Below, in pieces: positions 13,812 to 20,618 of a stretch of DNA of 23,231 bases. The stretch is from the NCBI GenBank assembly GCA_020353115.1, contig CP070687.1, positions 2,761,953 through 2,785,183 of the forward strand, in the 5' to 3' direction. The first letter of the stretch is position 1; every line of letters starts with the position of its first letter. The notes beneath the pieces were generated by a model, which saw only the letters and a program-made list of their open reading frames with translations, was not told where the DNA came from and made no database searches. Both the position numbers and the translations under genes were made by a program. The stretch is from Bacteroidales bacterium (GTDB taxonomy: Bacteria; Bacteroidota; Bacteroidia; Bacteroidales; VadinHA17).

Positions 13812-16220
13812 ATGAAAAAATCAGATAAAATCAAAACGTTATTTCGCAGGTGGCTTATCTTATTGTCAGCTTTTGCTGCGGTTTCCCTTGCGGACTCACA
13901 GATAGGTCCTTCTTCAGATCGCTTTCAGGCCAATGAAGAAGAGAACAAGGATAAGACACTGTCACCTTACTTCTTTATTCAGAGCGATGATCCCGATACG
14001 GATCAGTTGCCTCTTAAAGAAACCAGGGCCGATGTAAACATCGCCGGAGTGATTGCGGATGTGAAGATAACCCAGGTTTACAAAAACGAGGGTAAAAATG
14101 TCCTGGAGGCCATTTATGTTTTCCCTGCTTCAACAAGAGCTGCAGTTTACGAAATGAAAATGACTATCGGAGAACGGGAAATCATTGCAATCATACAGGA
14201 AAAAGGGAAGGCACGGCAAAATTATGAGCAGGCGAAAGCCGATGGAAAATCCGCATCCCTTCTGGAACAGATGAGGCCAAATGTATTCCAGATGAACGTC
14301 GCCAATATCCTGCCAGGGGATATTATTACGGTCGAGATGCATTATACCGAACTTCTGGTCCCTGAAAACAGCGTATATGAATTCATCTATCCAACCGTAG
14401 TAGGACCACGATATTCCAATATGCCGGCTGAAAACGCCGCATCCGGGGAAGGCTGGATAGCGAATCCCTATACCAGGGAAGGGGAAGAACCTTTTTATTC
14501 GTTTGATATTTCAGTTGGAATCGCTGCCGGTATGCCCATCCAGGATGTACGGTGCACCTCCCATAACGTGAACATCAACTATATTGATCCGGGAACGGCA
14601 AAGATCGGTTTAAAACAGAATGAAAAATCAGGAGGAAACAGGGATTTTATTGTTCAATATCGCTTGGCCGGCAACAAAATTCAGACTGGATTACTGCTTT
14701 ATGAAGGAACCGATGAGAATTTCTTCCTTGCAATGATCCAACCACCTGAATCCGTTACCAGGGATATTATACCTCCCAGAGAATATGTCTTTATTGTTGA
14801 TGTATCCGGTTCCATGTTTGGGTTTCCCCTTGATATTTCAAAATCACTGCTTCGAAACCTTATCGTAAACCTGAAACCGAATGACAGATTTAATGTTCTT
14901 CTCTTTGCGGGTGGCTCGGAACTTTTATCCGATCAATCATTGGCTGCAAATAAAGAAAATATCAACAGGGCATTGCAATTCATTGATAACCAGCGTGGCG
15001 GTGGCGGGACAGAGTTGTTACCCGCATTAAAGAAGGCGCTGGCACTCAAAGGAACGGAAGAATATTCCAGAAGTTTTATCATTGCCACCGACGGATATGT
15101 CGCCATTGAAAAAGAGGCGTTTGATCTTATCAGGAATAACCTTGGTAATGCGAATTTCTTTACGTTCGGGATTGGAACGTCAGTCAATCGCTTTCTCCTT
15201 GAAGGTATGGCGCACGTTGGTATGGGTGAATCCTTTGTAATTACAAATCAGAGTGAAGCATCACCCGAAGCAACGAAGTTCAGGAAATATATTCAGAATC
15301 CCGTACTTACAAACATTGATATGAAATTCGAGGGATTCGAAACGTTTGATACAGAACCGATCACAATTCCTGATGTACTCGCTGAACGGCCGGTAATCGT
15401 TTATGGAAAATGGAAAGGCAAGCCGAATGGGAAAATAACGCTTACCGGTTTAAGTGGAAAAGGCCAGTACCAGGTAAGCCTTGATGTCGGCAGGAGCAAA
15501 CCGATGCAAACCAACAAAGGATTAAAATACCTCTGGGCACGTGAAAGGATAAGAATACTTGATGACTACAATTCAATTGGCCGCTATTCAGAAGAACATG
15601 CCGAGCAAATTACCGCTCTCGGATTAAAGTATAACCTGCTTACCAATTATACCTCCTTTATCGCTATTGATTCGGAAATCCGAAATGAGGGAGGGAATCT
15701 AACAACGGTCAAACAACCACTTCCCTTACCTGAAGGTGTAAGTAACTATGCTGTAGGCGGTAATAATTACGCTATCCGGGGAGTAGCTGCAGCGCCTCTC
15801 TCGGGCAGGAAATCAAAAACAGGCAGTGGTATATTGAAAGAACAGGCTGCCTATGATGTGGAAGTTTTTATCTCCGATGAGGAGGCAATTGAAGTTGAGA
15901 AAGAAGAAAAACTATACACAAGCGTTGAGACAATGCCGGAATTCCCGGGTAATGCAGAAGGCTTGAAAAAATTCATTCAGCAACACCTGAAATATCCTGA
16001 AAGCCTGAAAGGTTCAGGTATAAAAGGAAATGTATTTGTGGAATTCCTGGTAGACATTGATGGATCAGTGAAGGAGGTGAAAGTTATCCGGGGAATACAT
16101 CCTTTGCTTGACAAAGAAGCAATCAGATTAATCAGACTTACAAGTAAAAAATGGAAGCCTGGTAAACAGAATGGTAAACCGGTTATCGTGCAGATGGTTA
16201 TCCCGGTGAAATTTGCCTGA
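13812..16220 (+). CDS. Exported VIT-vWA protein with TonB C-terminal domain
   Basis: An 802-residue exported protein. A signal peptide (about 1-27, cleavage likely after SLA) is followed by a VIT domain at about 65-195 (VNIAGVIADVKITQVYKNEG, FPASTRAAVYEMKM, GDIITVEMHYTELL). A von Willebrand A domain at about 322-500 keeps all metal-site residues: D330-V-S332-G-S334, T400 and D427 (ATDGY). About 200 further residues include KYLWARERI and LGLKYNLLTNYTSFIAID, which are common in bacterial VIT-vWA proteins. The last about 98 residues (VETMPEFPGNAEGLKKFI to SKKWKPGKQNGKPVIV) are a TonB C-terminal domain. vWA domains bind partner proteins through a metal. A soluble periplasmic TonB domain could dock on outer-membrane receptors or compete with true TonB. 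It is co-transcribed with the TonB gene and followed by a strong terminator. Confidence 0.9.
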   Translation: MKKSDKIKTLFRRWLILLSAFAAVSLADSQIGPSSDRFQANEEENKDKTLSPYFFIQSDDPDTDQLPLKETRADVNIAGVIADVKITQVYKNEGKNVLEAIYVFPASTRAAVYEMKMTIGEREIIAIIQEKGKARQNYEQAKADGKSASLLEQMRPNVFQMNVANILPGDIITVEMHYTELLVPENSVYEFIYPTVVGPRYSNMPAENAASGEGWIANPYTREGEEPFYSFDISVGIAAGMPIQDVRCTSHNVNINYIDPGTAKIGLKQNEKSGGNRDFIVQYRLAGNKIQTGLLLYEGTDENFFLAMIQPPESVTRDIIPPREYVFIVDVSGSMFGFPLDISKSLLRNLIVNLKPNDRFNVLLFAGGSELLSDQSLAANKENINRALQFIDNQRGGGGTELLPALKKALALKGTEEYSRSFIIATDGYVAIEKEAFDLIRNNLGNANFFTFGIGTSVNRFLLEGMAHVGMGESFVITNQSEASPEATKFRKYIQNPVLTNIDMKFEGFETFDTEPITIPDVLAERPVIVYGKWKGKPNGKITLTGLSGKGQYQVSLDVGRSKPMQTNKGLKYLWARERIRILDDYNSIGRYSEEHAEQITALGLKYNLLTNYTSFIAIDSEIRNEGGNLTTVKQPLPLPEGVSNYAVGGNNYAIRGVAAAPLSGRKSKTGSGILKEQAAYDVEVFISDEEAIEVEKEEKLYTSVETMPEFPGNAEGLKKFIQQHLKYPESLKGSGIKGNVFVEFLVDIDGSVKEVKVIRGIHPLLDKEAIRLIRLTSKKWKPGKQNGKPVIVQMVIPVKFA

Positions 16221-16243
16221 TTTGCCTTTTAAGTCGAAAAATT

Positions 16244-16297
16244 CTGAGGATTTCTTACTACAGGTATTCCGATTTAGAAAATCCTCAGGGTTTTTTT
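16244..16297 (+). terminator. Rho-independent terminator after VIT-vWA gene
   Basis: A perfect 10-bp stem (CTGAGGATTT at 16244-16253 with AAATCCTCAG at 16279-16288) with a 25-nt loop is followed by GG and seven T residues to 16297. It begins 23 nt after the stop codon. The loop is longer than usual. Confidence 0.65.
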
Positions 16298-16320
16298 CTG
16301 CAAACATGCGACCCTGATTC

Positions 16321-16557
16321 TCAGTTCAAATTCTTACTGAACAGGTTTGGCTCCTTCTCTTCCCACAGGGTCGGATAATCCTCATCAAATTTCTTCAGAA
16401 TTGCAGTAATAATAGCCTCCCTCATATATCTGGACCTGTTACTTATCTTATATCTCTCGAAAAATGCATTCAGGGCATTCAGTTCCCTGTCATTGAACAT
16501 GATCGTATACCTGTTGGTCCGCTTTAAATAATCCTCTTTGGTTTTTCTTCGTCTCAA
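16321..16557 (-). CDS. Small ribbon-helix-helix-like DNA-binding protein
   Basis: A 78-residue basic protein starting at TTG 16557; the next in-frame ATG is at residue 20, inside the predicted strand. Residues 16-22 (RYTIMFN) could form the N-terminal beta ribbon, followed by helix ELNALNAFFERYKI and, after a turn with NRSRYMRE, a second helix AIITAILKKF. That layout fits MetJ/Arc ribbon-helix-helix repressors, often found as small regulators or antitoxins in Bacteroidota. No toxin gene is adjacent; the neighbour upstream on the same strand is a cupin 107 nt away. Fold is inferred from pattern only, so a different small helical protein is possible. Confidence 0.6.
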   Translation of the reverse strand: MRRRKTKEDYLKRTNRYTIMFNDRELNALNAFFERYKISNRSRYMREAIITAILKKFDEDYPTLWEEKEPNLFSKNLN

Positions 16558-16664
16558 AATCAGTTATTTACATGAAGAAGAAATTGTAAACCATGTAAAT
16601 ATATGAAAATATGGAAGAAAAAAAACGTTCTTAAACAGCCACCAATTAACAAAGTATTAACAAT

Positions 16665-17015
16665 TTACTCGTATTCTTTTGGTACACCACATATCATAAC
16701 CAGTGGCTGATTTTCCGATTTGTTCCTGTACTGGTGTTTCTCATTGGGCATTACGAGTGCAAAATCACCCCGTTTGATCTCCTTTTCTTCACCCCTCTCA
16801 TTTACAAGAACACCATGACCCTCAATAATGTAGTTCATATGTTCATAATCATGCCGGTGATATGGTGTATAACCACCCGGTTCAATGGAAAACACACGGT
16901 ATGAATATACCGGAGCACCATCTTTACCGGAAAGCGGTACCTGCTTAAAGGCTTTATGTGCACCTTCCATTTCAACCCTGGCTTTCGTTACGTTATCAAT
17001 AGATATGATCTTCAT
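16665..17015 (-). CDS. Cupin-domain protein
   Basis: A 116-residue single-domain cupin. Motif 1 is GGYTPYHRHDYEHMNYIIEGHG (about 47-68), with metal ligands His54, His56 and His60 in the usual pattern. Motif 2, PNEKHQYRN at about 90-98, supplies the third His and the Asn. The protein is cytosolic with no signal peptide. Small cupins of this type may be dioxygenases, isomerases or sugar/metabolite sensors; sequence gives no substrate. The coding region is intact, in contrast to the decayed DNA immediately upstream (17270-17738), and there is no clear operon partner. Confidence 0.85.
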   Translation of the reverse strand: MKIISIDNVTKARVEMEGAHKAFKQVPLSGKDGAPVYSYRVFSIEPGGYTPYHRHDYEHMNYIIEGHGVLVNERGEEKEIKRGDFALVMPNEKHQYRNKSENQPLVMICGVPKEYE

Positions 17016-17100
17016 TTAAGTAACTGATTAAATATATTAAAATTGGATAATCAAAGATATAGAAGCTAATAACCTTTTCTCTTGTACAGGTATAAAAATT

Positions 17101-17269
17101 CAATCTAAATTACAGCAGGCAAGTTAACTGGCAGAGGAGGCTTTTTGTACCCGTCTGGTTTGTATAATCCTGGTAACGGAGGAATAATCTTCATTTCTTT
17201 CAAGACGGTTGATCATTCCCCGGCAGCTTCTTTATCAACATCATTTTCATGTCCCTTCACAGAGCCCGG
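17101..17269 (-). other. Degenerate non-coding stretch, possible gene fragment
   Basis: No intact gene. Two overlapping - strand frames read like protein but are short and interrupted. One contains GHENDVDKEAAGE, then a stop, then MKIIPPLPGLYKPDGYKKPP. The other contains MINRLERNEDYSSVTRIIQT. One may be the remnant of a lost gene fused to the end of the decayed esterase. I cannot name it. Confidence 0.3.
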
Positions 17270-17738
17270 ATAGTGATATGTATACGGCTAGCATACAGTA
17301 TGTTATATTAGGTTACTTCATTCAGTAATTCATCCCGAATCGGTGGGTTTTACCATTATCCGGACGGACATTGCGGTGATATGTTAATAAAGGGCAAATT
17401 TTTTGTTTCCACAATTTTCGGGGGGTCGTTTAATTTTTCAAGATTAAGACTATTGGGCCTTTCCCCTGGCCATGCTGAAACAATATCACCGGCCAGGCTA
17501 CCTGCTCCTCTTTCCCCCAACCATTGAGAAGGTAGAGAAGATATCCGGTTTGAATACCCGGTTTCGTTTTACTATCATATATATGACGGGGCTGTTTATG
17601 GAGTGGTTTCATTCTTTCCCGAGGATAACCTGAGAAAATCATTATCAAAGGAAATAAAATAGAAAACAATACGTGGATTGTTTTCGTTTTGCGGAGTATT
17701 TGATATAATGAAAACTTCAAAACCCGGATATCCGGCAA
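17270..17738 (-). pseudogene. Decayed alpha/beta-hydrolase (esterase/PHB-depolymerase-like)
   Basis: On the - strand the first frame gives a signal-like hydrophobic segment (IHVLFSILFPLIMIF) and then GYLLYLLNGWGKEEQVAWPV and ILFQHGQG, matching the N-terminal strand and oxyanion HGxGE region of exported esterases (usual form YLLYLPEGYG...WPLILFLHGAGERG). The frame then ends early at 17430. A shifted frame continues the family with NSLNLEKLNDPPKIVETK, NLPFINISPQCPSG, in-frame stops where WW is usual, and NPPIRDELLNEV, to about SRIHIT. The catalytic Ser, Asp and His segments further on are missing. At least one frameshift and three or more stops mark a pseudogene. It follows the aldolase on the same strand. 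Confidence 0.75.
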
Positions 17739-17780
17739 AAGGATAATTTACCCCGGGCTTGAATGTCAGATTGTAAAATC

Positions 17781-18854
17781 TTAAGGATTTCTGTTCAGTG
17801 CATTCAGGTCCTTAAAAGCTTCTTTAAGTCTGGCAATAAAACTTTGCTCTCCATATCTCAACCAGGTGCGGGGATCATAGTATTTCTTATTCGGTTTGTC
17901 CTCACCTTCCGGGTTGCCGATTTGTCCCTGTAAATAATCTCTTTTCTCCTTATAATAGGTATGAATTCCATCCCAGAATGCCCATTGCATATCCGTATCG
18001 ATATTCATTTTTACGGCTCCGTATTCAATTGCTTCCTTTATCAGATGTTTCTCCGAACCGGAACCTCCATGGAATACAAAATTCACGGGATTCGGACCTG
18101 TTCCGTATTTTCCTTGAATATACTCCTGTGAGTTTTTAAGGATAATTGGTTTTAACTCAACATTACCCGGTTTATAAACTCCATGTACATTTCCGAATGC
18201 GGCCGCGATGGTAAAATTATCACTCACCTTTTTTAATTCCCCGTAAGCATAAGCAACCTCTTCGGGCTGAGTATACAAACGCGAACTGTCCACATCGGAA
18301 TGATCAACTCCATCTTCTTCACCGCCGGTAACTCCCAGCTCAATCTCCAGAGTCATCCCGAGTTTATTCATCCTTTCAAGGTATTTTTTACTGATAGCAA
18401 TATTTTCTTCAATCGGTTCTTCGGAAAGATCAAGCATATGAGAACTGTAAAGCGGTCTGCCGTGTTGTTTATAGTACAACTCTCCAGCATCAAGTAGTCC
18501 GTCAATCCATGGAAGAAGTTTCTTTGCCGCATGGTCGGTATGCAGTACGACAGGCACACCATAGTATTCAGAAAGTGTATGAACATGCTGTGCACCTGAA
18601 ATAGCACCGACAATTGCAGCCTGCTGGTTTTCATTCGAAAGACCTTTCCCTCCGAAAAAAACCGCACCTCCGTTCGAGAATTGAATGATTACTGGTGAAT
18701 TCACCTCTCTGGCCGTCTCCAGTACGGAATTGACCGAATTCGTTCCCACAACATTTACAGCAGGAATGGCAAAATCGTATTCATTGGCATAATCGAAAAG
18801 ATTCTTTACATCTTTACCAAATAATACTCCGGGTTTGAACTTAATATTATTCAT
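17781..18854 (-). CDS. fbaA: Class II fructose-bisphosphate aldolase
   Basis: From the ATG at 18854 (a TTG at 18881 is less likely) it gives 357 residues, about the length of E. coli FbaA, and aligns with it from end to end. The enzyme cleaves fructose 1,6-bisphosphate to dihydroxyacetone phosphate and glyceraldehyde 3-phosphate in glycolysis, and runs the reverse in gluconeogenesis. Visible blocks are PAVNVVGTNSVNSVLE, VVLHTDHAAKKLLPWIDGLL (catalytic Asp and zinc His), LEIELGVTGGEEDGV (zinc Glu), FGNVHGVYKPGN (zinc His), FHGGSGS (third zinc His and phosphate loop), NIDTDMQWAF and the C-terminal NKKYYDPRTWLR. All metal and substrate residues appear present. Both neighbours on the same strand are pseudogene remnants, so it now stands alone as a core metabolic gene. 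Confidence 0.96.
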   Translation of the reverse strand: MNNIKFKPGVLFGKDVKNLFDYANEYDFAIPAVNVVGTNSVNSVLETAREVNSPVIIQFSNGGAVFFGGKGLSNENQQAAIVGAISGAQHVHTLSEYYGVPVVLHTDHAAKKLLPWIDGLLDAGELYYKQHGRPLYSSHMLDLSEEPIEENIAISKKYLERMNKLGMTLEIELGVTGGEEDGVDHSDVDSSRLYTQPEEVAYAYGELKKVSDNFTIAAAFGNVHGVYKPGNVELKPIILKNSQEYIQGKYGTGPNPVNFVFHGGSGSEKHLIKEAIEYGAVKMNIDTDMQWAFWDGIHTYYKEKRDYLQGQIGNPEGEDKPNKKYYDPRTWLRYGEQSFIARLKEAFKDLNALNRNP

Positions 18855-18914
18855 ACTCAATTGTGATATTTCATTTGACAATTCATTTACTTTAACCTTT
18901 CGATTGAGGGAATA

Positions 18915-18922
18915 TAAAGATA
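18915..18922 (-). promoter_or_regulatory. Candidate -7 box of the aldolase promoter
   Basis: On the - strand this reads TATCTTTA, seven of eight positions of the TAnnTTTG consensus, 60 nt upstream of the aldolase ATG. It lies just past the last codon of the decayed fragment at 18926. No convincing -33 element is seen. Confidence 0.35.
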
Positions 18923-18925
18923 CTA

Positions 18926-19099
18926 TTAATTGTCATTACCATTACCCGGAGGATTAATAATTTCTTTCTGCAACAAGATTTTCTCCCTTGTAAAACATAT
19001 TTTCCTTTTCAAATAGATGACAGGAATGTTTTTCCCTGATCGGTTCTTAATTTCAATTTGATTCTGCTCAACTTTTACTTGGATGAAATTCTTTTCAAA
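18926..19099 (-). pseudogene. Possible C-terminal remnant of a GH65 disaccharide phosphorylase
   Basis: An open - strand frame of 57 codons with no ATG, ending in TAA at 18926-18928. It reads as beta-rich protein: FIQVKVEQNQIEIKNRSGKN, IPVIYLKRKICF. The alternation and the N-SGK-turn resemble the small C-terminal beta domain of family 65 maltose or kojibiose phosphorylases. In Bacteroidota such enzymes are often encoded next to MFS sugar transporters, and here it directly follows a decayed one. That context supports the guess, but the match is by eye and the fragment is short. It may instead be an unrelated remnant. Confidence 0.35.
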
Positions 19100-19450
19100 T
19101 ATTTATTGCGAATTTCATAATCCAGAGTATCCCCGCTGCAATTCATAAAAAGGTGAATTAGGCATATTATGCAAAGCAATGGATGCAAGGATAGATCCCT
19201 TCAGAAAACAGGGACACTTCCTTCCCAACCGGTCCAGGAATTATCATCCATGTGCCTTATGATCGGCTGTACGATCAATCCGGTAACCGGCGCCGCTATC
19301 CATAAAATCGTAGTACTCTCCAATCCTGCTCCAAGGGTTTTAAAAATGCGACTTATCGGCATTCTGTAGTACAATGCCGAATTGGATCCCAAAGAATCCA
19401 AAACTCATATCCCGGATCTGTCAAAATGAAATTTGGGGGGGCGTTTTTAT
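19095..19450 (-). pseudogene. Decayed N-terminal part of an MFS sugar transporter (SLC45/GPH-like)
   Basis: Reading the - strand across several frames recovers the first about 115 residues of a sugar:cation symporter. The blocks are KTPPQISF, a stop at the usual Trp, QIRDMSFGFFGIQFGIVLQN; then, shifted, ISRIFKTLGAGLESTTILWI and AAPVTGLIVQPII; then, after loss of one base, WTRLGRKCPCFLKGSILASI and MPNSP; then, shifted again, IAAGILWIMKFAINI before a stop. The usual start ATG is ATA at 19450. The TRLGRKxP motif is the conserved loop of the MFS signature. Three or more indels, stops and loss of the other ten or so helices show it is dead. The intact neighbours argue against poor sequence quality. 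Confidence 0.85.
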
Positions 19451-19581
19451 TTCCGATAAACGGAAAGAATATGCCCAATAGGGAGCAACCAACTTTTAAA
19501 AAGTAAGGATTATAACCGAACCCGGAACCTTGTTATTCTTTTTATTTCCAGATAGATGAGTAAATACCATGACCAGAATTT

Positions 19582-20577
19582 ATGCAGCTGTTGTTTCAAA
19601 CACTTGCGACAAAATCAAAAAAAATTCAAAAAGATTTTAAACATTTTGTAAATTGTCATTGGAAAACATACTTTTCAGGACAATATTTAAGAAAGATGCA
19701 AGAGAAGATAGAGGAGTATAGATTACAAATCAAACATTTTCTGAACAAATCCGATAATGTGACTCCATTTGCGGCAGATGCTTTTTTCCCTGTCGATATA
19801 AAATTATCCTACAACAGCAAAACCATAAATATTCGCAGTAAGATTGCGGAGTATTGCCAGATGTACCGGGGAGATCTGAAACAAATTACCAGTAACCATC
19901 ACGAGCTGATCAAGTATATCCTGCAGGGTTATTTCACAGAAACATTTTTTAAGAAGGTCTTCAGCCAGAAGCTTTTCCCGATTTATGACCTGTTCCTCGA
20001 CGAAATTAACCTTTTGACCAGGATCATTCATCTGAATCAGCCTTTCGATAATAAGAATTTTTCAGCCCTTAACTTTACCATTGAGTATTCAAAGCATACA
20101 ACGGATGTGGCACACATCCTGGATGATAACATTAAGGAACTCTATCTTAATGAAATCAAAGGGCTCTTCGTAAAAAGCATTGAACCCAAAAAAAGCAAGG
20201 AAGTATTTAAGATATCTAACTATTTTATCCATTTTATCAACTGGGAAAAATCATTCAATAATTTTTATGAAATTACCTATGAGATTATGCCGAGTGAGAT
20301 ACGGTTACTCGAGAATTTCTTCTCCCCAGAATTCAAAACCTTGATAAAAGCCTACATGGCATTTCAAACACAGGTCAATATCATTAAACGGACCTTTGAA
20401 AAAAAGAGTCCTGGAAAGATTTCCACCCTTTCCTATTTTGAATGGGAGAGTGATATCCGGGAATTTCTGCTTCAGAAATTTGAAAAGATATTCGGTCAGA
20501 CAAAAGCAAAAGAATATGTTGACCTGCTGAATAAGGTAATATCAGATTACATCAGCCGGTCAGCGCTGAGAAGTTAA
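19582..20577 (+). CDS. Orphan protein of unknown function, 331 aa
   Basis: No family recognised. It starts at ATG 19582, although the region upstream shows no clear ribosome-binding site or promoter. The protein is strongly helical, Lys- and Phe-rich, with no signal peptide, no transmembrane helix and no Cys/His metal pattern. The N-terminal half is basic (KKIQKDFKHFVNCHWKTYF), with possible coiled-coil stretches around 40-55 and 280-320. Aromatic segments such as YFIHFINWEKSFNNFYEITY (about 214-233) could form a hydrophobic core. It lies between the decayed transporter region and the convergent T9SS gene (41 nt between stops). The uninterrupted 331-codon frame and normal codon use suggest a real gene. 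Confidence 0.7.
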   Translation: MQLLFQTLATKSKKIQKDFKHFVNCHWKTYFSGQYLRKMQEKIEEYRLQIKHFLNKSDNVTPFAADAFFPVDIKLSYNSKTINIRSKIAEYCQMYRGDLKQITSNHHELIKYILQGYFTETFFKKVFSQKLFPIYDLFLDEINLLTRIIHLNQPFDNKNFSALNFTIEYSKHTTDVAHILDDNIKELYLNEIKGLFVKSIEPKKSKEVFKISNYFIHFINWEKSFNNFYEITYEIMPSEIRLLENFFSPEFKTLIKAYMAFQTQVNIIKRTFEKKSPGKISTLSYFEWESDIREFLLQKFEKIFGQTKAKEYVDLLNKVISDYISRSALRS

Positions 20578-20618
20578 TCTCCAGACTTTGTGATAAATCG
20601 TTCCAAACCCCCTGTTTC

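Noticed and set aside
16321..16557. Toxin-antitoxin pair with the ribbon-helix-helix-like protein as antitoxin
   Set aside because: No toxin-like gene lies next to it; flanks are a terminator region and a cupin gene.
19169..19369. 66-codon + strand frame in the gap upstream of the orphan gene
   Set aside because: It is antisense to the decayed MFS transporter, which explains its composition.
17413..19447. Similar G-runs at about 17420 and 19435 on the + strand as a possible shared element
   Set aside because: On the - strand they are Pro codons inside the two pseudogenes (DPPK and TPPQ); the resemblance is coincidental.
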